Below are positions 26,323 to 34,945 of a stretch of DNA of 64,000 nucleotides, one piece after another (positions within the stretch are counted from its first letter, which is position 1; every line of letters starts with the position of its first letter). Origin of the DNA: Streptomyces monomycini (GTDB lineage Bacteria > Actinomycetota > Actinomycetes > Streptomycetales > Streptomycetaceae). The notes below the pieces were generated by a model. That model saw nothing but the letters and a program-made list of their open reading frames with translations, had not been told where the DNA came from and did not search any database. The stretch spans positions 29,927-93,926 of the forward strand of contig NZ_JAFIQY010000034.1 in the NCBI RefSeq assembly GCF_022271435.1, given 5' to 3'. The position numbers were made by a program, and so were the translations under genes.

Positions 26323-26385
26323 GGACGGGAGACCGTCATGCACGCGCCACTGAGAGAGTCATTGACAGAAAGGGACGGATAGCCG

Positions 26386-27171
26386 GTGTCGACGCCGTTC
26401 TATGTCTCACCCCAGCAGGCCATGGCCGACCGGGCGGAGTACGCCCGCAAAGGCATCGCACGCGGCCGCAGCGTCGTGGTGCTGCAATACACCGACGGCG
26501 TGGTCTTCGTCGCCGAGAACCCGTCCCGTGCCCTGCACAAGGTCAGCGAGATCTACGACCGCATCGCCTTCGCGGCGGTCGGCAAGTACAACGAGTTCGA
26601 GGCACTGCGCATCGCCGGCGTGCGCTACGCCGACCTGCGCGGCTATACCTACGACCGCGCGGACGTGACCGCGCGCGGCCTTGCCAATGTCTACGCCCAG
26701 GCCCTCGGTTCGATCTTCTCCAGCGCCGCCGAGAAGCCCTACGAGGTGGAGCTGATCGTCGCGGAGGTGGGCAACGCCCCCGAGGACGACCAGATCTACC
26801 GCCTGCCGCACGACGGTTCGATCGTGGACGAGCACGGCTCGGTCGCGGTCGGCGGCAACGCCGATCAGATCAGCAGCTACCTCGATCAGCGGCACCGCGA
26901 CGGCATGACGCTGGGCGAGGCTTTGAAGCTGGCCGTCGAGTCGCTCTCCCGTGACAACAACGGCGGCGAACGCGCGCTGGCGGCCGACCAGTTGGAGGTC
27001 GCGACCCTGGACCGTACGCGTCCGCAGCAGCGGAAGTTCAAGCGGATCCTGGGCCGTCAGCTCTCCCGGCTGCTGGAGGAGAACGGCACCGCCGCCTCCG
27101 ACGAAGCCGCGGACGACGCCTCGGACTCCGAGGGCACTTCCGGTTCCGAGGGTGGCGCCGGCACGTCGTGA
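26386..27171 (+). CDS. prcA: 20S proteasome alpha subunit
   Basis: This 261-residue protein forms the outer gated rings of the proteasome and receives the GQYL tail of ARC. The N terminus MSTPFYVSPQQAMADRAEYA is the gating segment. The alpha-fold core follows (GRSVVVLQYTDGVVFVAENP), and there is no N-terminal Thr nucleophile. The last ~35 residues are acidic and Ser/Gly-rich (about 228-261), a disordered tail common in Streptomyces. The GTG at 26386 is preceded by AAAGGGACGG. It is cotranscribed with prcB, and a strong hairpin follows before the convergent lacI-type gene. Confidence 0.96.
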   Translation: MSTPFYVSPQQAMADRAEYARKGIARGRSVVVLQYTDGVVFVAENPSRALHKVSEIYDRIAFAAVGKYNEFEALRIAGVRYADLRGYTYDRADVTARGLANVYAQALGSIFSSAAEKPYEVELIVAEVGNAPEDDQIYRLPHDGSIVDEHGSVAVGGNADQISSYLDQRHRDGMTLGEALKLAVESLSRDNNGGERALAADQLEVATLDRTRPQQRKFKRILGRQLSRLLEENGTAASDEAADDASDSEGTSGSEGGAGTS

Positions 27172-27250
27172 CGCGACGCGGGCGGCGTACGGCGGGACCG
27201 TAGGCCGCCGCGCGCGGACGCGCTGCCGTCCGTACGGCCACGGGCCTTCA

Positions 27251-27284
27251 CGCGCCCCGGTGGGTATGCACCCGCCGGGGCGCG
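27251..27284. terminator. Bidirectional hairpin between prcA and the LacI gene
   Basis: A 10-bp stem (CGCGCCCCGG at 27251-27260 with 27275-27284) plus an inner GGGT-ATGC-ACCC hairpin lies between the convergent genes. It should end the prcBA transcript. Confidence 0.8.
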
Positions 27285-27324
27285 CCGCGTTGTGCGACCG
27301 CTGTGGCCGCCCAGCCCGCGTCCC

Positions 27325-28383
27325 CTACGGCGGCGGTGCCGTCGAGCCGCGCACGAGCAGTTCGACGGGCAAGGTCACGGGCTCCGGAGCGCCGCCGTCC
27401 AGGGCGGTCATCAGGGCGCGCATCCCGGCGGCCCCGACCTCCTCGGCGGGCAGCCGCACCGTCGTCAGTTCCGGTTCCACCGCCATGGCCAGCGCCAGAT
27501 CGTCGAGGCCTGTGACGGAGACGTCCTCCGGCACCCGCAGGCCCAGCCGACGAGCCGCCTTGCAGGCGCCGGCCGCCAGCAGGTCGTCGTCGCACAGGAG
27601 GGCGGTGGGGCGGGGGCCCGGCCGGGTCAGGGCCGCGTGGGCCGCGTGCAGGCCGGCTTCCACGCTGAGCGCGGCGGGCTCGCTGCGGACGTCCGCGTCC
27701 GGGACGCCGCGCAGCGCCTCGGCGAAGGCGGCGGACCGTACGTGGAAGGTCCAGGAGTCGATGGCGGCGGCGAGGTGGGTGATACGGCGGTGGCCGAGGG
27801 CGAGCAGATGCGCGGTGAGCCGCCGGACGCCGTCGGCGATGTCGGGGTTGACGGTCGCGGTGGCCTGGGCGTCGTCCGGGTCGCTGTCGAGCATGACCAG
27901 CGGCAGTTCCTCGCCGCGCATGGCGGTCAGGGCGTCGGTGGCCATGGAGGAGGCGATGACGCCGTCGAGCGCCGCGCGCGCCGAGGCGAACGGGTCACGG
28001 GCCGGGCCGATGCCCTCGGGGGAGGGGTACAGGACGACGCCGAAGCCGTGGTCGGCGGCGGCGCGGGCCGCGCCGGTGTAGACGCGGGCGAAGTATTCGC
28101 TGGTCAGGGCGGGGACGACGAGCAGGGCGGTGCGGGTGCGGCCCATCCGCAGATTGCGCGCGGCGAGGTTGGGGCGGTAGCCGAGGTCGCGCGCCGCGGT
28201 GCGGACCGCGTCGGCTTTGTGGGGTGAGACACGGCCGCGCCATTTGCCGCCCAGCACGAGGGAGACGGCGGCCTGCGAGACGCCGGCGGCGCGGGCGACG
28301 TCGCGGCTGGTGACGCGGGGTGCGGCGGTGGCGCCGGGACGCGCCGCCGCCGGCTGCTCGTGGGTGGTCTCGTGGGCGGTCAC
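27325..28383 (-). CDS. LacI-family transcriptional regulator
   Basis: This 352-residue regulator has a LacI helix-turn-helix at about residues 18-45 (VTSRDVARAAGVSQAAVSLV) and hinge NLAARNLRMGR. A periplasmic-binding-protein-like effector domain follows (about 80-350). The GTG at 28381-28383 was chosen because it directly precedes the DNA-binding domain and has AGGAG 11 nt upstream; longer frames would cross the divergent promoter. It is divergent from an MFS gene, so it probably controls that transporter and itself through the TACGTA-rich elements at about 28440-28470. The effector is unknown, probably a sugar or nucleoside. Confidence 0.86.
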   Translation of the reverse strand: MTAHETTHEQPAAARPGATAAPRVTSRDVARAAGVSQAAVSLVLGGKWRGRVSPHKADAVRTAARDLGYRPNLAARNLRMGRTRTALLVVPALTSEYFARVYTGAARAAADHGFGVVLYPSPEGIGPARDPFASARAALDGVIASSMATDALTAMRGEELPLVMLDSDPDDAQATATVNPDIADGVRRLTAHLLALGHRRITHLAAAIDSWTFHVRSAAFAEALRGVPDADVRSEPAALSVEAGLHAAHAALTRPGPRPTALLCDDDLLAAGACKAARRLGLRVPEDVSVTGLDDLALAMAVEPELTTVRLPAEEVGAAGMRALMTALDGGAPEPVTLPVELLVRGSTAPPP

Positions 28384-28439
28384 CGGGGCCGGGCTCCTCG
28401 CGTCGTACGTCGCGGTGTGGACCCGCGGGTTGCGCCCAT

Positions 28440-28470
28440 GGTACGTATGACGCCGCACGTTATACGTAAC
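28440..28470. promoter_or_regulatory. Candidate LacI operator/promoter between divergent genes
   Basis: GTTA-TACG-TAAC (28459-28470) is an inverted repeat, and a second TACGTA lies at 28442-28447. They sit in the middle of the 121-bp divergent region of the LacI and MFS genes, where AT content is locally high. Confidence 0.45.
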
Positions 28471-28504
28471 ACGTCCTGGCCGGGCCAGGGGAGATGAGGC
28501 GGGC

Positions 28505-29773
28505 ATGGCCGCTGGGTACGCGGAACTGCTGAGGACGCGCCACGCGGCCCGGCTGCTGGCCGGAACGCTGATCGGACGGCTGCCGAACGCGACCGGACCG
28601 CTCGCCGTCGTGCTCTTCACCCGCGCGGAGGGCGGCAGCTACGTCCTCGCGGGCGTGCTGTCCGCCGTCTACGGGGTGTGCAACGCGATCGGGCAGCCGC
28701 TCCTGGGGCGTGCCGTGGACGTGTACGGGCAGCCGCGCGTGATGCTGCCCTCGGCCGCGGTCTCCGCCCTGGGCATGGCGCTGCTGGCGGTCGTCGGCCT
28801 CGATCCGCTGCCCGTGGCGTACGCGGCCATGGTGATCGCCGGGTTCTTCACGCCGCCGCTGGAGGGCGGACTGCGGGCGCTGTGGCCGGGCGTGCTCAAG
28901 CGCGCGGACCGGGTCCACGCCGCATACGCGCTGGACGCGGTGGCACAGGAAGTGCTCTTCGCGGTGGGTCCGTTGCTGGTGACGACGTGTGTGGCGCTCT
29001 GGTCGGAGCGGTGGGCGCTGCTGGTGATCAACGTGATCGGGGTGCTCGGGGCGCTCTCCGTGGTCGCCTCCCCGCCCTCGCGCCAGTGGCGCAGCGCGCC
29101 GCGTGAGGCGCACTGGCTCGGGGCCCTGCGGTCCTCCGGGATGCTGGTGCTGATCGCCTCGTTCTTCTTCGTCGGGCTGGCGCTCGGGTCCATCGCGGTG
29201 GCGGCGGTCGCGTACGCCGACGAGCACGGCGGCGGCATGGTCTCCAGCTACCTACTGTCCGCGCTCGGCGTCGGTGCCCTCCTGGGCGGGGTGGTGTACG
29301 GCGCGCGGCAGTGGCCGGGGCACCCGGAGAACCGGCTGCGGCTGCTGGTGGCCCTGCTGGCGCTGGGGTACCTGCCGCTGGCGCTGGCACCGGGCGTGGT
29401 GGGGATGACGCTGCTGACGGGGGTGGCGGGGGTGTTCCTGGCCCCGGCGCTGGCGTGCGCGTTCGTCGTCGTGGACGGGCACGCGCCCAGGGGGACGGTC
29501 ACCGAGGCGTTCTCCTGGCTGGTGACGACCTTCGGGGTCGGGTCCGCACTGGGGATGACGGTGGTCGGGCCCGCGGTGGAGCGGGGCGGCCCGGCCGCCG
29601 GGTTCGGCGTGGCGGGGGCGGGCGGCGTTGCCGCACTGCTCGTACTCCTGTCGACAAAGCGCTTTCTTTCCCCCGGTGGACGGGGTGTCGTGAGCGATGC
29701 TGTGCAGGCCACGGCGGAAAATGATCGGAACGAGGCCGCCCAACCCGGTTTCAGAGCAGGCCATCAGGCGTAA
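28505..29773 (+). CDS. MFS transporter, 12-helix drug/sugar efflux type
   Basis: This 422-residue integral membrane protein has about 12 hydrophobic segments. A motif A-like loop between helices 2 and 3 reads GQPLLGRAVDVYGQPRV. The C-terminal ~35 residues are hydrophilic. The ATG at 28505 is preceded by GGAGATGAGG. The substrate cannot be determined. Pairing with the divergent LacI regulator suggests inducible transport of a small metabolite. The gene sits between prcA and pafA, which are adjacent in mycobacteria, and its stop codon overlaps the -10 box of pafA. Confidence 0.85.
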   Translation: MAAGYAELLRTRHAARLLAGTLIGRLPNATGPLAVVLFTRAEGGSYVLAGVLSAVYGVCNAIGQPLLGRAVDVYGQPRVMLPSAAVSALGMALLAVVGLDPLPVAYAAMVIAGFFTPPLEGGLRALWPGVLKRADRVHAAYALDAVAQEVLFAVGPLLVTTCVALWSERWALLVINVIGVLGALSVVASPPSRQWRSAPREAHWLGALRSSGMLVLIASFFFVGLALGSIAVAAVAYADEHGGGMVSSYLLSALGVGALLGGVVYGARQWPGHPENRLRLLVALLALGYLPLALAPGVVGMTLLTGVAGVFLAPALACAFVVVDGHAPRGTVTEAFSWLVTTFGVGSALGMTVVGPAVERGGPAAGFGVAGAGGVAALLVLLSTKRFLSPGGRGVVSDAVQATAENDRNEAAQPGFRAGHQA

Positions 29774-29776
29774 TGT
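29771..29776 (+). promoter_or_regulatory. -10 box of pafA overlapping the MFS stop codon
   Basis: TAATGT at 29771-29776 includes the MFS stop codon TAA. It ends 6 nt before the pafA ATG at 29783 and there is no Shine-Dalgarno. A leaderless pafA transcript is likely. Confidence 0.5.
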
Positions 29777-29782
29777 TCAGTC

Positions 29783-31144
29783 ATGGACCGCCGCATTTTC
29801 GGGCTGGAGAACGAGTACGGCGTCACATGCACGTTCAGGGGACAGCGCCGACTGTCTCCTGACGAGGTGGCTCGGTACCTCTTCCGCCGTGTCGTGTCAT
29901 GGGGCCGCAGCAGCAATGTCTTCCTGCGGAACGGCGCCCGCCTGTACCTGGACGTGGGATCGCACCCGGAATACGCAACCCCCGAGTGCGACAACGTGAC
30001 CGAACTGGTCACCCACGACAAGGCCGGCGAGCGCATTCTCGAAGGTCTGCTGGTCGACGCCGAGCGCCGCCTGCACGAGGAAGGAATCGCGGGCGACGTC
30101 TATCTCTTCAAGAACAACACCGATTCCGCCGGAAACTCCTATGGTTGCCACGAAAACTATCTCGTGGCCCGGCACGGGGAGTTCTCCCGGCTCGCGGACA
30201 TTCTCATTCCGTTCCTGGTGACCCGTCAGCTGCTCTGCGGCGCGGGCAAGGTCCTGCAGACACCGCGCGGGGCCGTCTACTGCGTGAGCCAGCGCGCCGA
30301 GCACATCTGGGAGGGCGTCTCCTCGGCGACCACCCGCTCCCGTCCGATCATCAACACCCGCGACGAACCGCACGCCGACGCCGAGCGCTACCGCCGGCTG
30401 CACGTCATCGTCGGCGACTCCAACATGTCCGAGACGACCATGCTGCTGAAGGTCGGCGCCACCGACCTCGTGCTGCGCATGATCGAGGCGGGCACGGTCA
30501 TGCGCGACCTGACCCTGGAGAACCCGATCCGGGCCATCCGGGAGGTCAGCCACGACATAACGGGCCGGCGCAAGGTGCGCCTGGCCAGTGGCCGGGAGGC
30601 ATCGGCCCTGGAGGTCCAGCAGGAGTACTACGAGAAGGCGGTGGACTTCTGCGAACGGCGCGGTATCCGCACGGGGACGGTCGAGCGGGTCCTGGAACTG
30701 TGGGGCCGTACGCTCGAAGCCGTCCGCGACGAGGACCTCGACCGGATCTCCACCGAGATCGACTGGGTGATGAAGTACCAGCTCATCGAGCGCTACCGCG
30801 CCAAGAACAACATCACCATGTCGCATCCGCGGGTGGCGCAGATAGACCTCGCCTACCACGACATCCACCGCCGCCGGGGCCTGTACTACCTCCTGGAGCG
30901 CAAGGGGCAGGCGGCCCGTATCTGCAACGACTTGAAGATCTTCGAGGGCAAGTCGGTGCCGCCGCAGACCACCCGGGCCCGGCTGCGCGGTGACTTCATC
31001 CGCCGCGCGCAGGAGCAGCGCCGCGACTTCACCGTCGACTGGGTGCACCTCAAGCTCAACGACCAGGCGCAGCGCACGGTGCTGTGCAAGGACCCGTTCC
31101 GGTCCGTGGACGACCGGGTGGAGAAGCTGATCGCCGGGATGTGA
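29783..31144 (+). CDS. pafA: Pup-protein ligase PafA
   Basis: This 453-residue ATP-dependent ligase joins the deamidated C-terminal Glu of Pup to substrate lysines. It is a glutamine synthetase-like fold: FGLENEYG carries Glu9, LYLDVGSHPEY carries the catalytic-base Asp57, and FKNNTDSAGNSYGCHENYL is conserved. It lacks the Dop-loop insertion seen in the paralogue encoded at 23161. The C-terminal domain (about 390-453) contains the RDFTVDWVHLKLND segment. The length equals that of mycobacterial PafA. Translation probably starts on a leaderless mRNA. Two hairpins follow the gene. Confidence 0.97.
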   Translation: MDRRIFGLENEYGVTCTFRGQRRLSPDEVARYLFRRVVSWGRSSNVFLRNGARLYLDVGSHPEYATPECDNVTELVTHDKAGERILEGLLVDAERRLHEEGIAGDVYLFKNNTDSAGNSYGCHENYLVARHGEFSRLADILIPFLVTRQLLCGAGKVLQTPRGAVYCVSQRAEHIWEGVSSATTRSRPIINTRDEPHADAERYRRLHVIVGDSNMSETTMLLKVGATDLVLRMIEAGTVMRDLTLENPIRAIREVSHDITGRRKVRLASGREASALEVQQEYYEKAVDFCERRGIRTGTVERVLELWGRTLEAVRDEDLDRISTEIDWVMKYQLIERYRAKNNITMSHPRVAQIDLAYHDIHRRRGLYYLLERKGQAARICNDLKIFEGKSVPPQTTRARLRGDFIRRAQEQRRDFTVDWVHLKLNDQAQRTVLCKDPFRSVDDRVEKLIAGM

Positions 31145-31152
31145 GTCCGGTT

Positions 31153-31231
31153 CGTCACCGTTTCCGGTGTATCACCGGATACGGTGACGGCTGGCCGTGG
31201 CAGTGCCGGGAGCGCCCGCGCTCCCGGCACT
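31153..31231 (+). terminator. Two consecutive hairpins after pafA
   Basis: The first (31153-31189) has a 9-bp and a 7-bp stem separated by a T/T mismatch. The second (31202-31231) is a perfect 13-bp stem, AGTGCCGGGAGCG with its complement, and a CCCG loop. Together they should end the pafA transcript efficiently. Confidence 0.8.
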
Positions 31232-31341
31232 TCGCCGTTCGGCGCCACTGTGTCGTCGCGCCGCGCAGGGAAACGTACCCAGGGTCAGGTCGTAGAGTGG
31301 CGGGCATTGCCCACCCACCCCACGACCCCGAGTTGGACTTC

Positions 31342-32334
31342 ATGAACTTCACGAAGAACACCCGCCGCGCCGCCGCCGCGGCGCTGACCGTTCCCCTCCT
31401 GCTGTTCACCGCCGCCTGTGGGTCCGATGACGGCAAGGGGTCGTCGGCCGCCGCGGTCGCCAAGGTGGAGGGGAAGCCCGGGGAGCAGCCCAAGATCACC
31501 GTGCCGAAGGACGCCAAGGCGCCCGGCGAGGCGGTCACCAAGACGCTGCACGAGGGCTCGGGCGCGGAGGTCAAGAAGGGCGACTACGTCCGGCTGGACT
31601 TCGCGGCGCAGACCATGAAGACCGGCCAGAACCTCGGCAGCACCTGGACCAAGCAGCCCGGCGCGGACGCGAAGGCGCCGCGCACGCAGATCGTCGGCGA
31701 GGTCAGCGACCAGCCGACCCAGCAGCAGCTGCCGCAGAAGGTCATGGAGGCGGTCGCGGGCCAGAAGGTCGGCAGCCGCTTCGAGATCGAGGGCACCGCC
31801 AAGGCGCTGGTCGGCGACAACCTGAACCCGCAGTCCGGCATCAAGCCGGAGGACGGCCTGGTGTGGGTCGTGGACGTGGTCGGCGCGGGCAAGGCCGACA
31901 AGAAGGGCAAGTCCGAGGGCGAGCAGGCGGCGCCGGAGGAGGGCATGCCCGAGGTGAAGTCGGAGGGCGAGAAGGCCGCGACGATCACCATCCCCAAGGG
32001 GGAGAAGGCGCCCACCGACCTCAAGGAGCAGGTGCTGATCAAGGGCAAGGGCCCGAAGGTCAAGGCCGGCGACGGGCTGATCGCGCAGTACACCGGTGTG
32101 AAGTGGGAGGACGGCAAGAAGTTCGACTCCTCCTGGGACCACGGTGGCGCCACCGCCTTCCAGATCGGCACCGGTGCCGTCGTCAAGGGCTGGGACCAGG
32201 CCCTGGTCGGCAAGAACGTCGGTGACCGGGTGGAGATCGTGATCCCGCCGAAGCTGGGCTACGGCGCGAACCCGCAGAGCGAGCTGGCGAAGAACACCCT
32301 GGTGTTCTCCGTCGACATCGTCGGCACCGTCTGA
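31342..32334 (+). CDS. Lipoprotein FKBP-type peptidyl-prolyl isomerase with two FKBP modules
   Basis: This 330-residue exported protein has a lipoprotein signal (LTVPLLLFTAACGS) with the lipobox Cys near residue 26. A first, degenerate FKBP-like domain lies at about residues 75-195. A charged Lys/Glu linker (about 195-235) and a second canonical FKBP domain (about 236-330) follow. The second carries the core FDSSWDHGGATAFQIGTGAV, VKGWDQALVGKNVGDR and IPPKLGYG. It should assist protein folding outside the membrane. The ATG at 31342 starts the signal peptide. It is followed by a cytosolic single-domain FKBP, probably a related pair. Confidence 0.9.
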   Translation: MNFTKNTRRAAAAALTVPLLLFTAACGSDDGKGSSAAAVAKVEGKPGEQPKITVPKDAKAPGEAVTKTLHEGSGAEVKKGDYVRLDFAAQTMKTGQNLGSTWTKQPGADAKAPRTQIVGEVSDQPTQQQLPQKVMEAVAGQKVGSRFEIEGTAKALVGDNLNPQSGIKPEDGLVWVVDVVGAGKADKKGKSEGEQAAPEEGMPEVKSEGEKAATITIPKGEKAPTDLKEQVLIKGKGPKVKAGDGLIAQYTGVKWEDGKKFDSSWDHGGATAFQIGTGAVVKGWDQALVGKNVGDRVEIVIPPKLGYGANPQSELAKNTLVFSVDIVGTV

Positions 32335-32391
32335 GCATGGTCTGCCAGACTGTGCGGGTAGCTGTGCAGTTTCTTTCGTAGGAGCACTTTC

Positions 32392-32766
32392 GTGAACATC
32401 GACAAGCCCGAGATCGACTTCCCCGAGGGCCCGGTCCCCTCCGACCTGGAGATCGTGGACCTGTGGGAGGGTGACGGGCCGGCCGCCAAGGCCGGGGACT
32501 TCGTCAAGGTCCACTATGTCGGAGTTTCTTACAGCTCCGGCGAGGAGTTCGACGCCAGCTGGAACCGCGGCAAGCCGCTGGAGTTCCAGCTCGGTGCCGG
32601 CCAGGTCATCTCCGGCTGGGACCAGGGCGTGCAGGGCATGAAGGTCGGCGGCCGCCGCCGGCTGACCATCCCCCCGCACCTGGCCTACGGCGACGCGGGC
32701 GCCGGCGGCGGCCGTATCGCCCCGGGCGAGACGCTGATCTTCGTCTGTGACCTGATGTCCGTCTGA
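32392..32766 (+). CDS. Cytosolic FKBP-type peptidyl-prolyl isomerase
   Basis: This 124-residue single-domain FKBP contains the hallmark residues: the VKVHYVGV strand, FDASWNRGKPLEFQLGAGQV, ISGWDQGVQGMKVGGRR and IPPHLAYGDAGAG. It has no signal peptide, so it acts in the cytoplasm, isomerising Xaa-Pro bonds. The GTG at 32392 has AGGAG 8 nt upstream. It lies 57 bp after the lipoprotein FKBP and is ended by a perfect hairpin. Confidence 0.94.
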   Translation: MNIDKPEIDFPEGPVPSDLEIVDLWEGDGPAAKAGDFVKVHYVGVSYSSGEEFDASWNRGKPLEFQLGAGQVISGWDQGVQGMKVGGRRRLTIPPHLAYGDAGAGGGRIAPGETLIFVCDLMSV

Positions 32767-32811
32767 GGACGACGGCAGCCGGCCGCGGCACAGCGGCGGC
32801 CGGCCTGCACC

Positions 32812-32843
32812 AGAGGGCCCGTGCCACCCGGCACGGGCCCTCT
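32812..32843 (+). terminator. Terminator after the FKBP pair
   Basis: A perfect 14-bp stem, AGAGGGCCCGTGCC with its complement, closes on ACCC and is followed by TTCC. It lies 45 bp after the stop codon. Confidence 0.85.
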
Positions 32844-32962
32844 TCCTCGCCCGCCCGGCGCCCGCCGCCCCCGCCGCCCGTCACGGTCCGGACCCTCGGC
32901 TTTGCCGCAGGTCCCCGGAGCGGTACGGTCATCGGTCGGGAGTCCGACAAGAAAGGGCGTCG

Positions 32963-33952
32963 ATGGCCATTGCCAAGGCCGAGCGGCTGATGAATCTGGC
33001 GCTGTGCCTTCTGGGTACCCGTCGCCCGCTGACCAAACGTGAACTGCGGTCCTCCATCGAGGCGTACGTGGAATCGTTCGGCTCCGGGGACGCCGGTACG
33101 GGCAGCGACGACTCCTTCAACCGGATGTTCGAGCGCGACAAGGACGACCTGCGCGAACTCGGCCTGGTCATCGAGACCGTCGAAGGACTGGACGGGGAGA
33201 CCGGCTACCTCGCGCGCCGGGACAGCAACCGCCTCCCCCCGATCACCCTGGACGCGGCCGAGGCCGCCGCCCTGGGACTCGCCGCCAAGATCTGGCAGCA
33301 GGCCCGGCTGGCCGGCGCGGCCAGCGGCGCACTGCAGAAGCTGCGCGCGGCCGGCGTGCCCTTCCAGGACGACGGCAGCTTCGAGGCGCAGCAGCCCCAC
33401 AGCGCCCTGGAACCCCGCATCCCCGCCCACGAGGCCGCCTTCGAACCGCTGATGCTCGCCTGCCGCGACCGCCGGCCCGTCGTCTTCGACTACCGCAAGT
33501 CCAACGCCGCCCGCCCCGAGCAGCGGCAGGTGGAACCGTGGATACTGGAGTGCTGGCGCGGCCACTGGTACCTGGCCGGCTGGGACCGCGAACGGCAGGC
33601 CGAACGGGTCTTCCGGCTCTCCCGCATCACCGGCAAGGTCCGCTCCCGGCAGGGGAAGTTCACCGCCGAGGTGCCCGACCACGTCACCGTCCGCGAGACG
33701 GTGGAGAGCTGGGCGGGCGAGACCGCCACCGGCACCGCCCGCATCAGGCTGCGCACCGACCACGGCTACCCGCTGCGGGCCCGCGCGCTGAGCATCCGTG
33801 AGCTGGGCGACGGCTGGGACGAACTGGACATCCCCTACGGGCACGGGCTCGACGCCTGGCTGGTCGAGTTCGGCCCCGACGTGGTCGTACTGGAACCCGC
33901 CGAGCTGCGGGCGGACGTCGTGGACCGGCTGCGTGCCGTGGCCAAGGGCTGA
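32963..33952 (+). CDS. pafB: PafB, WYL-domain transcriptional regulator
   Basis: This 329-residue regulator acts with PafC; in mycobacteria PafBC activates the RecA-independent DNA damage response. The N-terminal winged helix spans about residues 5-65 (LMNLALCLLGTRRPLTKREL). The WYL domain lies at about 140-210 with the signature HWYLAGWD, and the C-terminal WCX part follows. The ATG at 32963 is preceded by AAAGGG. pafC follows after 21 bp, and together they form an operon next to the proteasome genes. A TACGGT -10 box precedes the start. Confidence 0.93.
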   Translation: MAIAKAERLMNLALCLLGTRRPLTKRELRSSIEAYVESFGSGDAGTGSDDSFNRMFERDKDDLRELGLVIETVEGLDGETGYLARRDSNRLPPITLDAAEAAALGLAAKIWQQARLAGAASGALQKLRAAGVPFQDDGSFEAQQPHSALEPRIPAHEAAFEPLMLACRDRRPVVFDYRKSNAARPEQRQVEPWILECWRGHWYLAGWDRERQAERVFRLSRITGKVRSRQGKFTAEVPDHVTVRETVESWAGETATGTARIRLRTDHGYPLRARALSIRELGDGWDELDIPYGHGLDAWLVEFGPDVVVLEPAELRADVVDRLRAVAKG

Positions 33953-33973
33953 GAGGGACGGGACGCACACTCC

Positions 33974-34924
33974 ATGGCCACCAACGCCATCGACCAGACC
34001 CGGCGGATGCTGTCGCTGGTCACCTATCTCCGCGAGCGCCCCGGCGCCCGCGTCTCCGACGTCGCCCGCGCCTTCGGCATCACCGAGGACGAGCTGATCG
34101 GCGACCTCGACGTGCTGCCGATGTGCGGTACGAGCTTCCGCGGCGGCGACCTGCTCGACATCGACACCGACGGCGACCGCATCTGGTGGCACAACCCCGA
34201 CGACGTCGCCGAGCCGCTGCGGCTGGCCGCCGACGAGGCGACCGCCCTGCTGGTCGCGGCCCGCGCCGTGGCCACCCTGCCCGGCCTGCGCGAAGGCGAC
34301 CGGCAGGCGCTGCTGCGCGCCACCGCGAAGCTGGAGGCCGCGGCGGGGGAGGCGGCCGGCGCCAGCTCCCGGGTGTCGGTCACCTTCGAGTCGGAGGGCG
34401 GCGTCTTCGCCGACGTCGACCGGGCCATCGCCGAGCGCCGCCGGCTGTGGCTGCGCTACTACTCTCCCGCGCGCGACGAGCTGACCGAGCGCGAGGTGGA
34501 CCCGATCCGGCTGTTCGCGGTGGGCCACACCTACGTCGAGGCCTGGTGCCGCCTCTCGGAGGCCCGCCGCACCTTCCGGCTCGACCGGGTCGCCGAGATC
34601 AAACTGCTGGACGCCCCCGCCGACCCGCCGCCCGTCGAACTGCGCGACCTGTCCGAAGGACTGGTGCAGCCCGCGGCCGAGGACCCCGAGGTCGTCATCG
34701 AGGTGGCGCCCGGCGGACGCTGGGTGGCCGAGTACTACCCGCACGACAGCGCCGAGGAGCTGCCCGACGGCGGCCTGCGCATCACCCTGCGCACCCCCGA
34801 GCCCGCCTCGCTGCGGCGGCTCGCGCTGCGCCTGGGCCGGGACGGCCGGATCGTCGCGCCGCAGGCCCTGGCCGACAGCGCGCGCCAGGCGTCCCGGCAG
34901 GCGCTCGCGGCGTACGGCGAATAG
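33974..34924 (+). CDS. pafC: PafC, WYL-domain transcriptional regulator
   Basis: This 316-residue partner of PafB has an N-terminal helix-turn-helix (about residues 10-60, VSDVARAFGITEDELIGDL). Its WYL-type domain is at about 140-200, where the usual tryptophan-tyrosine core is replaced by HTYVEAWC, as in other PafC proteins. A C-terminal WCX extension is present. The ATG at 33974 is 21 bp after the pafB stop, so the genes are cotranscribed. In some actinobacteria PafB and PafC are fused; here they are separate. Confidence 0.92.
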   Translation: MATNAIDQTRRMLSLVTYLRERPGARVSDVARAFGITEDELIGDLDVLPMCGTSFRGGDLLDIDTDGDRIWWHNPDDVAEPLRLAADEATALLVAARAVATLPGLREGDRQALLRATAKLEAAAGEAAGASSRVSVTFESEGGVFADVDRAIAERRRLWLRYYSPARDELTEREVDPIRLFAVGHTYVEAWCRLSEARRTFRLDRVAEIKLLDAPADPPPVELRDLSEGLVQPAAEDPEVVIEVAPGGRWVAEYYPHDSAEELPDGGLRITLRTPEPASLRRLALRLGRDGRIVAPQALADSARQASRQALAAYGE

Positions 34925-34945
34925 GACGCGGAGGGCGGCGGCACG

